Source of the DNA: Anaerolineales bacterium
GTDB lineage: Bacteria; Chloroflexota; Anaerolineae; Anaerolineales; DRMV01
NCBI GenBank assembly: GCA_015494815.1
Contig: WGAK01000170.1
Coordinates: forward strand, 1 to 12,829
DNA length: 12,829 nt
Direction: 5' to 3'
A program made the position numbers and the translations under genes. The notes under the pieces were generated by a model, which saw nothing but the letters and a program-made list of their open reading frames with translations, ran no database searches and was not told the DNA's origin. Of this stretch, positions 1 to 6,906 are shown piece after piece; positions within the stretch are counted from its first letter, which is position 1, and each line of letters opens with the position of its first letter.

Positions 1-681
1 CGGCTCCTCCGCGCGCAACAACGCCCGCGCCCACGCGCCGGGGGGCTTGCTCCGCAGCGGCCCCTGAGGATGGCGCAGGACGCGCGCCACCGCCTCCACG
101 GTCAACCGCGCGCCCAGGGGTATCTCCGCCAGGCGGGCGAAACGGGCCGCGCGGTGCACGCGCGCCGCGTCCAGGGGTTGGCCCAGTGCGCCCGCATGGG
201 CCAGCACCAGCACGCCGTCTACCTGAGGCGGCCAGGCCGGTTCGTGGGCCGCGGGCGCCTTGAGGTCCCGCTGCGCCGCGCCGTCGGCTTCCACCAGCAC
301 GGGCCAGCCCCGCGCCCGGGCCCAGTCGTGCACCACGGCCAGGGCCGGGGTAGCGGTCCAGCGGCCCGCGCGAGCCGGGCCCGTAATCAGGTGCACGCCC
401 GCGGCGGGCAGGTGCTGCAAGGCCTGCCGGGCCGCGGCGGGGGAAATATCGGGCGGCCACACCCAATGGGCGTCGGCCCGAGCCTCTTCCCCCACGGCCA
501 GGTGGGTGGTGGTGACCACCAGCGCGGGCGCCATCTGACGCGCCAGGGTGAACAGCGTGCGGGTCTTGCCCCCCGCGCCCACCAGGGCCAGATGCTCGCG
601 GCCGGTCAGGCGCAACGCGGCCGCCAGGGTCAAGGGCGCTGGGGAGGCCGCGCTATCACGGCGGGGGGCAGCCCTGGGCAT
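1..681 (-). CDS. yqeC: YqeC family selenium-dependent hydroxylase accessory protein (3' end beyond window)
   Basis: Probable nucleotide-binding accessory protein for selenium-dependent molybdenum hydroxylases (YqeC family); its exact reaction is unsettled. I translated the minus strand from an ATG at 681: 227 codons stay open to base 1, so the C-terminus is cut off by the window edge. Seen: a P-loop-like GAGGKTRT at residues 35-42, VVTTTH at 55-60, VEADGA at about 130-135 followed by KAPAAHEP, and near the C-terminus a LTVEAVARVLRHPQG stretch, all in the order expected for YqeC. The ATG overlaps the end of yqeB by 26 bases and has no clear Shine-Dalgarno sequence, so translation is probably coupled to yqeB; an internal TTG nearer the P-loop is a possible alternative start. 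The yqeB neighbour strongly supports the call. Downstream partners such as a molybdenum cofactor cytidylyltransferase would lie outside the window. Confidence 0.88.
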   Translation of the reverse strand, partial: MPRAAPRRDSAASPAPLTLAAALRLTGREHLALVGAGGKTRTLFTLARQMAPALVVTTTHLAVGEEARADAHWVWPPDISPAAARQALQHLPAAGVHLITGPARAGRWTATPALAVVHDWARARGWPVLVEADGAAQRDLKAPAAHEPAWPPQVDGVLVLAHAGALGQPLDAARVHRAARFARLAEIPLGARLTVEAVARVLRHPQGPLRSKPPGAWARALLRAEEP

Positions 682-1558
682 AGAAACACATCCGCAGCGC
701 GGGCACGGCCAGCACGGCTTCGAGCACGCCGCCGCCAATGGCCAGAGATTTCTCGGAGACCAGATACGCGTAGCGGGGGTCGGCCCGCGGGTCCAGGTCG
801 CCCACCTTGAGCCCGCGGGTAACGGGCAGGCCCGGATGCAGCAGGCCGCGCACCGCGCCCCGGAACGGCGCGCGCACGACCTGCCCGGCCACCCGGAGCA
901 GCGGCGTGCCCGCGTCCACCACTTGGCCGATGGTCACCAGGGTCTCCAAGATGCCGTCCGCGGGGGCGCGCAGCACCCGGTCGGCCTGGTGCTGGCGCAC
1001 GGCTTCGGGCAGGCCGGTGTCGGGCAGCGCCGCCCCGCGCCAGATGACGCGGCCCAAGGTGTGGCCGCGCATGGTCTCGATGACCGCGTGACAGTGCTCG
1101 CCGGCCACGAAACCCGGGCCCAGGCCCACCACCAGCGCGGCCGCATCGCGGCCCAGTTCGGGGGGACGCTTGGTCATGCGGCCGTCCACCAGCACGGCCG
1201 GACGCAGCGCGTGCCGCAGCCGGGCTTCGGGGTCCACCACCACGGGGACTTCGCCCGCGCGCCAGGCCGCGCGCACCGCGTCGGCCTGGGCGGGCACGCG
1301 TACCGCGGGCACGCCGTCCACCAGGGTGCGACCCTGGTAGACGGCCTCGGCGAAGGACACTTTGCGCCGCACCACCAGCGGGCGGGGCAGTTCGGTCACC
1401 ACCACGGGCAGGCCCGCGCGCCACAGGCGCAGCACCACGCCGCTGGCCAGGTCGCCCCCACCGCGCACCAGCACGGCCGCGCGGCGGTCGCGCAAGTCGG
1501 GCTGCCACGAGGCAGGCGGGGTGTACGGTTCCCACAAGGTCTCGAGGGATGCGGTCAT
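656..1558 (-). CDS. yqeB: YqeB/EF2563 family selenium-dependent molybdenum hydroxylase maturation protein
   Basis: A 300-residue protein of the EF2563/YqeB family, needed for maturation of molybdenum hydroxylases that carry a labile selenium. The biochemical step is not established. Seen: VRGGGDLASGVVLRLWRAG at residues 31-49 (a nucleotide-fold-like glycine loop), ELPRPLVVRRKVSFAEAVYQG at about 56-76 given here as two family hallmarks (ELPRPLVVRR and SFAEAVY), VGLGPGF at 144-150, CHAVIETMRGH at 156-166, and a C-terminal biotinyl/lipoyl-like stretch (ILETLVTIGQVVDAGTPLL, 203-221). The N-terminus is about 25 residues longer than the conserved core. The ATG at 1558 is preceded by GAGGAG eight bases upstream, which supports this start. 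It lies 39 bases after the ATP-grasp ligase gene and overlaps yqeC, so the three are probably one transcript. No molybdenum hydroxylase structural gene or selD is in the window. Confidence 0.92.
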   Translation of the reverse strand: MTASLETLWEPYTPPASWQPDLRDRRAAVLVRGGGDLASGVVLRLWRAGLPVVVTELPRPLVVRRKVSFAEAVYQGRTLVDGVPAVRVPAQADAVRAAWRAGEVPVVVDPEARLRHALRPAVLVDGRMTKRPPELGRDAAALVVGLGPGFVAGEHCHAVIETMRGHTLGRVIWRGAALPDTGLPEAVRQHQADRVLRAPADGILETLVTIGQVVDAGTPLLRVAGQVVRAPFRGAVRGLLHPGLPVTRGLKVGDLDPRADPRYAYLVSEKSLAIGGGVLEAVLAVPALRMCFYAQGCPPP

Positions 1559-1597
1559 GACGGTCTCCTCGGTGGGACGGTGATGGGGGCCGCGGCC

Positions 1598-3229
1598 CTA
1601 CAGCCGCCACCACGGCGGGAAGTGGGTCGGCGCGGGGCGTTCTTCGTGGCCGGGCTGCGGGCGGCAAGCCAGGGGCTCCGACGCGTGGCGGTCCAGCGCG
1701 GCCACGGTCTCGTGATACAGCGCCTCGGAGCGCTCGTAGGACGGCGCGATGGCCACCACGCCCAGTTTGCCGTATTCGGACAACGCGCCCACGATGTGGA
1801 ACACCACGCCCTCGTGCGCGGCCGCGTTGTAGTGCAGCCCTTCGCACACCACGATGTCCATCAGGTCTTCGGGGGTCAGGCCGCGGTAGATGGGCTTTTT
1901 CAGATTGTCCGACGCGTAGTAATACAGCGGCTGGCCCGTGGGCGCGTAATACAGGCCCGTCTTCAGGTCGAAGTGCCCATCGGTGAGAAACTTGAGGGTC
2001 ATGAACGGGTGCGTAGTGCCGCCCTTGCGCAGGTTGATTTCCAGGGCGTAGTGCTTCCAGGAGCCGTCGGGCTGGGGCACCGACACGAAGTCCACCGCGA
2101 AGCGCCCCACCGCGCCCCGGGCGCTGAGCACCTCGCCCACCCGGCGACCGATGTCTTGCAGCGCCAGGCGATACTCGGGCCGGGCCGGAAAGCGCGCGCC
2201 CAGGTAGACCTGGCCCGTGGGGCCGCCCAAAATCTGGTCGTGGGTCGAGACGATGGTGCCCTCGCCCAAGGGGTTGATGAGGCCCTGCACCGAGGGCGAG
2301 CGTTTGCCCCGGCCTTCGATGAATTCCTCGACGATGCCGCCCATCTGGCGGAATTTGCTCATGAACAGGTCGTAGGTCATGTCCGCGGCCTCGAAACGCA
2401 GCCGCGCGGGCAGTTCGCGACGTAGCCAGGCCCGCAAAGCCGCGTCCCCCTGGGGGGCCTCGCGAAACTCGAACAAGGCGTTGCCTTCGCCCGAAAAGCC
2501 CTCGTTCAACTTGACCACCGCCCGCCGCAGCGAGGGCACCTGGGCCTTGAGCGCGGCCAGGGCCTCGATGACTTCCTCCTCCCCGTGCAAATCCTCGAAG
2601 CCCCGGGGATAGGCCACGCCCGCCTCCGCGAACACGCGGCGATTGCCCGTCTTGGTGCCCAGGTGAATGAGGTCCGGGTCCACCGCGTAGAGGGGAATGC
2701 CCAGCCGCACGGCCAGTTCGCGCTCCAGGGGCGTGGAATTGAAGCACTCCAGATACGCGGCGTGGGGGTAGCGAATGGCCTCGCGAATGCGGCGGATGAG
2801 CCAGGGCCGTTCGAGCACTTTTTCGGTGAGCGCGCGCGGGCTGGCATCGTGCGCGTCCAGCAGGGTCAGCCGCGAGCGGGCGTGGGAGACGGGCACGCCC
2901 GGCAACAGGTTGATGAAGTAATCAATGATGACCGGGTCCACGGCCTGGCTGGTGACGAAGATGACCTGGGTGCGGGGCAGTTGCAGCAAGATGAGGTAAT
3001 AGAGCAGGCGCTCTTCGTAATAATGCACGCCCGTGACTTTCGAGAGCACTTCCTGGTCCAGCGACAAACTGGGCACCACCACCACGGTACGCGGCGCGTG
3101 CCAGAGGGCCAGTTCCTCCCGATAGAGGTAAATCAGCCGGGCCTTGAGGTAATTGAAGCGGCGGCGGATTTCCTCCTCGGGCAGGGGGCCCAGGTCGGGA
3201 GCGGGAAAGGGGGAAGAAGTCGCGGGCAT
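1598..3229 (-). CDS. PGM1-related ATP-grasp peptide ligase
   Basis: A 543-residue soluble ATP-grasp enzyme related to PGM1, the peptide ligase of pheganomycin synthesis; such enzymes activate a carboxylate as acyl phosphate and join it to an amine. The substrate here is unknown. Seen: an N-terminal pre-ATP-grasp region (about 45-190, with VVVVPSLSLDQEVLSKVTG and YYEERLLYYL), an ATP-grasp core with KLNEGFSGEGNALFEF (240-255), VEEFIEG (300-306) and the metal/substrate motif EINLRKGGTTHP (397-408), then a C-terminal helical segment (about 480-512, GALSEYGKLGVVAIAPSYE) like the PGM1 C-terminal domain. I chose the ATG at 3229 because GGAGG stands seven bases before it; a TTG 60 bases upstream is in frame but lacks this signal and would overlap the -10 element. 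A yqeB gene follows after 39 bases. No precursor-peptide or other biosynthetic gene is adjacent, so the ligase role is inferred from family only. Confidence 0.78.
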   Translation of the reverse strand: MPATSSPFPAPDLGPLPEEEIRRRFNYLKARLIYLYREELALWHAPRTVVVVPSLSLDQEVLSKVTGVHYYEERLLYYLILLQLPRTQVIFVTSQAVDPVIIDYFINLLPGVPVSHARSRLTLLDAHDASPRALTEKVLERPWLIRRIREAIRYPHAAYLECFNSTPLERELAVRLGIPLYAVDPDLIHLGTKTGNRRVFAEAGVAYPRGFEDLHGEEEVIEALAALKAQVPSLRRAVVKLNEGFSGEGNALFEFREAPQGDAALRAWLRRELPARLRFEAADMTYDLFMSKFRQMGGIVEEFIEGRGKRSPSVQGLINPLGEGTIVSTHDQILGGPTGQVYLGARFPARPEYRLALQDIGRRVGEVLSARGAVGRFAVDFVSVPQPDGSWKHYALEINLRKGGTTHPFMTLKFLTDGHFDLKTGLYYAPTGQPLYYYASDNLKKPIYRGLTPEDLMDIVVCEGLHYNAAAHEGVVFHIVGALSEYGKLGVVAIAPSYERSEALYHETVAALDRHASEPLACRPQPGHEERPAPTHFPPWWRL

Positions 3230-3277
3230 GATGCCCCCTCCAAGCAGCGCGGGGTCCACCCGGCCGAGATTGGCGGG

Positions 3278-3283
3278 ATTATA
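3278..3283 (-). promoter_or_regulatory. Putative -10 element for the ATP-grasp ligase transcript
   Basis: On the minus strand a perfect TATAAT reads from 3283 to 3278 in the 81-base gap between the YYY gene stop and the ligase ATG at 3229. Transcription would begin near 3271, leaving a leader of about 40 bases that contains the GGAGG ribosome-binding site at 3241-3237. I see no good -35 hexamer at 16-18 bases spacing, so strength and sigma factor are uncertain. Confidence 0.5.
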
Positions 3284-3310
3284 CCGCAAGGTGCGGCCCG
3301 CAGCCCCGGC

Positions 3311-5695
3311 TCACGGCTCGGCCGGGGGCTCCCACAAGTAGATGCGCAAGTCGCCTTGCTGCCACCACAAGCGCAAATGCGCGTCCCAGAGGGTGGATTG
3401 GGCGCGATAGGCCCGGCGCTCCAGCGGGCCCAGGGCCACATAGCGAATGCCATAGCGGGCCAGAATGTCGCGGGCCACATCCCAACTGCCGGTGGTGTAG
3501 AGCGTGCGCATGTCATCGGGGCGGGTGCCTACCTCGTCGTACCCGCCGCGCCATTGGCCCTCGTGCCCCAGCCAGCCCACCACCGCGGGCTGGCCGCTGT
3601 AGGTGCTCAGCCGCGCGAACTCGGAGTAACTGCCGCCCACGGCCTCGGCCAGGGTGCCCAGCGGCGCGCGCTGCAGGGCCTGGGCCGCGGCCCAGGCGTC
3701 GGGGTCGGTGCGGCGCAGCCACGCGCTGCCGTCCAGGGTCCAGCCCTGGGCGGGGTGCAGCCCCGCGGTGCGGTCGGCCAGGCCCAGCACGGGGTACACC
3801 AGCCCGGCGGCCACGGCCAACACACCCAGCCAGGCCCAGGCCCGTCGGCGGGCCCACAGCCAGGCCAGGGCATAGGCCGCGGCCACGGCCCACAACTGCC
3901 ACGCCTGGTAGTAGAACTTGAAGACCGTGTTCATGCGGGTGCCGAAGTTGTCCCACAAATACACGAAATTGGGGGCCTGCACCAGCAGCGCGCCCCAGGC
4001 CACCAGCAGCAGGGGGAAGGGCTCCGCCCCGGCCGGGCGCTCGCGGGTGGACGCGCGGCGCGCACCCCACCAGGGCAGCAGCCCCACGGCCAGGCCGCCG
4101 AGCAGCGCCACGGTCAGCGGCCCGGCCACGGCCAGAGCCTGACGCTGCCACGCGGCCCGGGCCAGGGTGGCGAAGTCGGGCGCGGCATACAGGCCCAGAT
4201 ACAGCCCGCCCGCGGGCAGCAAGGCCATCACGCCCACCATGAGCCAGGCCAGCAGCGCCAGGCCGACGCTCACGGCCAGCGCGGCCGCCAGCCCGCGCCG
4301 CCATGCGGCGCTCCCCGCGCGGCGGGCCCACAGCACCAGCGCCACCAGCAGCGGCACCCACAACGGCCCGAACATCACCCACGCGTGCGCGCCTCGGGTG
4401 GGGTTGAGCAGGTTGGGCAGCAGACCGCGGGCTTGCGAGCCAAAGCCCAGGTAGAAAGGCAGGTACGCCAGGCCTCCCAATACGCCCATCCACGCGGCCC
4501 AGGCGGCCCCGCGCATCAGCGCCGCCTGCCAGGACAGGCCGCGTTGCCGCCCGCGCAGCAGCAGCGCGGCCGCGTTCAGCCCCACATACAGCGGAAAATC
4601 CCAGGTGTTCAGGAAGGACAACCCGCCCAGCACCAGCACCCACAGGCCCCACGCGCCGCGCGGGAAGCGCACCCGGCCCGCGCCGAAGGGCATCCCCCGC
4701 CGGTAGAGGTGCAGCGCCAGCGCCATGGCCACCAGCCCAAAGGGGATGGCCAGCACATGGGGGTGCAAATCGCCGAGCAAGAACGAGAAGAAGGGGAATT
4801 CGTCAATGACCTCCTGGTGCCCCCCGGCCAGGGTGGTGTCGTGCACCACCCGACTGGCCCGCCACCACCACCAGAAACGCGGGGGCCAGGGGCCGGCCGC
4901 GGGCGGCGTATTGAGGTCCAAGATGTCCAGCCAGGTCCAAAAAGCCGCCAGCGGGCCCTGGCCCAGCCAGCCCCGGCGGTGCACCACCTCCAGCAGGCCC
5001 TCCCAGTTGCCGACCAGCAGCACCAGCAACGGCGTCAGCAGGCCATAGCCTTGCGCGGCGCGGCGGCCCAAACGGGGCGCCAGCAGGTCATATCCCAGGC
5101 CATAGGCCGCGCTCGCAGCCAGGCCGAACACCAGGGCCACGCCCAGGTTGAAGGCCACGGGGCCGGGCGTGCCCAGGGCCGTCGCCAGCCCCGCGGTCAG
5201 CAGATAGCCGAAGTAGTAGTACGAAATCGCGTAGCCGCTCAGCCAGGGGTCATGCGGCGGAAAGGCCTCCGCGCGCAGGATGGCCTGAATGAAGGCCAAC
5301 TCCATGGGCTTTTCGGTGCCCAGAATCTCAGGCGCCGCGGCCCGCACCCCGGCCCAGGCGGCGAAGGCCAGCAGGAACACGGCCTCGGTGGTCAGGATGA
5401 GGCCCCGGTGAGCCCGCAACCAGGCCCGGCCGCGAGCCCGCGTCGCGGGCCGCCGCCACGCGTACGCGCCCCAGGCCAGCGGCAGCAGACCGGCCAGCCA
5501 GGCCGCCGCGCGGCCCGGCCGGGCCAGGCCCAGGGTGCCCAACCACCAATAGGCAAACCCCGCGACCAGCCAGCCCAGCACCCGGGCATACGGATATCCC
5601 CGAGAAGGCAGGGCCGGCAGCCGGCGCCACACCGCGGGGAACACGGCCCAGCCCAGCAAGGTGACGGCCAGATACCACAACACCGCGTCGGTCAT
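3311..5695 (-). CDS. DUF2298 / Chlor_Arch_YYY polytopic membrane protein (putative GT-C-like glycosyltransferase)
   Basis: A 794-residue integral membrane protein of the DUF2298 family (Chlor_Arch_YYY), found mainly in Chloroflexi and archaea. Function is unproven; the architecture, a many-helix membrane part with acidic and His motifs in loops followed by a soluble tail, resembles GT-C glycosyltransferases using lipid-linked sugars. Seen: hydrophobic helices from residue 5 on; GTEKPMELAF at 126-135; PPHDPWLSGYAISYYYFGY at 146-164, the naming motif; GDLHPHVLAIPF; LNTWDFPLY; and RMNTVFKFYYQAW in the second half. The C-terminal part holds STYSGQPAVVGWLGHEGQWR and an IRYVALGPLER stretch, also typical. 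The chosen ATG at 5695 is the second possible start: the upstream ATG at 5731 would add 12 residues encoded by the promoter itself. No Shine-Dalgarno precedes 5695, and the promoter geometry suggests a leaderless message. It is flanked by ribD upstream and the ligase downstream on the same strand, with no obvious pathway link. Confidence 0.88.
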   Translation of the reverse strand: MTDAVLWYLAVTLLGWAVFPAVWRRLPALPSRGYPYARVLGWLVAGFAYWWLGTLGLARPGRAAAWLAGLLPLAWGAYAWRRPATRARGRAWLRAHRGLILTTEAVFLLAFAAWAGVRAAAPEILGTEKPMELAFIQAILRAEAFPPHDPWLSGYAISYYYFGYLLTAGLATALGTPGPVAFNLGVALVFGLAASAAYGLGYDLLAPRLGRRAAQGYGLLTPLLVLLVGNWEGLLEVVHRRGWLGQGPLAAFWTWLDILDLNTPPAAGPWPPRFWWWWRASRVVHDTTLAGGHQEVIDEFPFFSFLLGDLHPHVLAIPFGLVAMALALHLYRRGMPFGAGRVRFPRGAWGLWVLVLGGLSFLNTWDFPLYVGLNAAALLLRGRQRGLSWQAALMRGAAWAAWMGVLGGLAYLPFYLGFGSQARGLLPNLLNPTRGAHAWVMFGPLWVPLLVALVLWARRAGSAAWRRGLAAALAVSVGLALLAWLMVGVMALLPAGGLYLGLYAAPDFATLARAAWQRQALAVAGPLTVALLGGLAVGLLPWWGARRASTRERPAGAEPFPLLLVAWGALLVQAPNFVYLWDNFGTRMNTVFKFYYQAWQLWAVAAAYALAWLWARRRAWAWLGVLAVAAGLVYPVLGLADRTAGLHPAQGWTLDGSAWLRRTDPDAWAAAQALQRAPLGTLAEAVGGSYSEFARLSTYSGQPAVVGWLGHEGQWRGGYDEVGTRPDDMRTLYTTGSWDVARDILARYGIRYVALGPLERRAYRAQSTLWDAHLRLWWQQGDLRIYLWEPPAEP

Positions 5696-5702
5696 GGCTG
5701 CA

Positions 5703-5731
5703 ATTGTAGGCGGCTTTGGGGCGCGGGTCAA
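5703..5731 (-). promoter_or_regulatory. Sigma-70-like promoter of the YYY gene, leaderless geometry
   Basis: On the minus strand TTGACC (5731-5726) and TACAAT (5708-5703) are separated by exactly 17 bases. Each hexamer is one base off consensus. The start point expected about seven bases after the -10 box falls at 5696-5695, on the A of the ATG of the YYY gene, so the transcript would have no leader. The -35 box overlaps the ribD stop codon at 5730-5728. Confidence 0.65.
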
Positions 5732-6906
5732 GCCGGATGGCGTTCGCGGCCCGCAGCCCGCGGGGTGCCCGCGGTAGCCGCGTCCGGGGCCGTGGGCAGC
5801 ACCAGGTAGCCGGTCAGCAACAGGTCGGGGCCCAGGCGCTCGAGGGTCACCTGCTGCAGGCGCGGGGCCTGGGCCATGTGGGGCCGCCCCAGACCAGCGA
5901 TGGGCGAGGGGGCCCGCGCGCCGCCCACCAGCACCGGCGCAATGAAGGCGTGCACTTTGTGCACCAGCCCCGCATCGAAGAACGCGCCCAACACCGTGGG
6001 TCCGCCCTCAACCAGCAGCGTGGTCATGCCCTCCCGGCCCAGCGCGTCCAGCAGCGCGGGCAGGCTCACCCGCCCGTCGGGGCCCGGCGGCAACGGCCAT
6101 ACCGCCACGCCGCGGGCCTGCAACGCCTGCCGCCGCGCCGCGGGCATGGCCGGGGTGGTCGCCACGACGGTGCGGCCCGGCAAGGCCGGGTCGAACAGCC
6201 GCGCGGTCAGCGGCGCGCGGCCGCGGCTGTCCAAAATCACCCGCAAGGGATGATGCGGCGCGGCCAGGTCGGGCAGGCGGGTGGTCAGCCGCGGGTCGTC
6301 GGCCTCCACCGTGCCGCGGCCTACCAGGATGGCGTCCACACCGTCACGCAGGCGGTGCACCCAGGTCCGGGCCTCGGGGCCGGTAATCCAGCGCGCCTGG
6401 CCCGTGCGGGTGGCCACCTTGCCGTCCAGGGTCATGGCATATTTGGCGACCACCCAGGGCCGTTGGGTGCGAATCCAATGCGCGAAACCCTCGGTCAGCC
6501 GCCGGGCCTCGGCCGCGCCCTCGCCCAGCACCACCTTGACCCCCGCGGCCCGCAATTTGGCCACGCCCTTGCCGTGCACCACGGGATTGGGGTCCAGCAT
6601 GGCGATGTGCACCTCCGCGATGCCGGCCTCCAAAATGGCGTCCACACACGGGGGCGTGCGGCCGTGATGCACGCACGGCTCCAAGGTGACATACATGACC
6701 GCGCCCCGGGCCGCGTCGCCGGCCTCGCGCAGGGCGAACACTTCCGCGTGGGGCTCACCCGCGCGGGGATGAAAGCCCCGGCCCACCACGCGGCCCGCGC
6801 GCACGATGACCGCGCCCACGGGCGGGTTGGGATGCGTGCGCCCCAGGCCGCGCCGCGCCAGGTCCAGGGCCAGGCGCATGGGCTCGGGCGTGGCCTCAGG
6901 CTTCAT
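5728..6906 (-). CDS. ribD: Bifunctional riboflavin biosynthesis deaminase/reductase RibD
   Basis: A 392-residue cytosolic enzyme for two successive steps of riboflavin synthesis: deamination of 2,5-diamino-6-ribosylamino-4(3H)-pyrimidinone 5'-phosphate, then NADPH-dependent reduction of the ribosyl side chain. Seen: deaminase domain (about 8-145) with HPNPPVGAVIV (25-35), the zinc and catalytic motif PHAEV (His53, Glu55) and EPCVHHGRTPPC (Cys78 and Cys87 as the other zinc ligands). The reductase domain (about 150-370) has KYAMTLDGKVA (155-165), GRGTVEADDPRLTTR and LLVEGGPTVLGAFF (297-310). Length is normal for RibD. The ATG at 6906 overlaps the permease stop as ATGA, with GAGG upstream in the permease coding end, so translation is probably coupled. 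The last about 20 residues (Ala/Pro/Arg-rich) are outside the conserved fold. No ribE, ribBA or ribH lies next to it, and no FMN riboswitch is visible upstream of the pair. Confidence 0.95.
   Translation of the reverse strand: MKPEATPEPMRLALDLARRGLGRTHPNPPVGAVIVRAGRVVGRGFHPRAGEPHAEVFALREAGDAARGAVMYVTLEPCVHHGRTPPCVDAILEAGIAEVHIAMLDPNPVVHGKGVAKLRAAGVKVVLGEGAAEARRLTEGFAHWIRTQRPWVVAKYAMTLDGKVATRTGQARWITGPEARTWVHRLRDGVDAILVGRGTVEADDPRLTTRLPDLAAPHHPLRVILDSRGRAPLTARLFDPALPGRTVVATTPAMPAARRQALQARGVAVWPLPPGPDGRVSLPALLDALGREGMTTLLVEGGPTVLGAFFDAGLVHKVHAFIAPVLVGGARAPSPIAGLGRPHMAQAPRLQQVTLERLGPDLLLTGYLVLPTAPDAATAGTPRAAGRERHPA

Noticed and set aside
1587..1598. Palindrome GGGCCGCGGCCC at the ligase stop codon
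   Set aside because: Only four pairs can form around a four-base loop and no U-run follows; in a sequence this GC-rich it is not convincing as a terminator.
630..2747. A 705-codon minus-strand frame across yqeB and the ligase
   Set aside because: It is an out-of-frame shadow; the overlapping frames show clear family motifs.
2585..5809. A 1074-codon open frame on the plus strand, and similar long ones at 548-2425, 5716-7011 and 7089-9725
   Set aside because: They are antisense to well-supported genes; the peptides are Gln/His/Gly/Arg/Pro-rich with no family motifs, as expected opposite GC-rich coding sequence.
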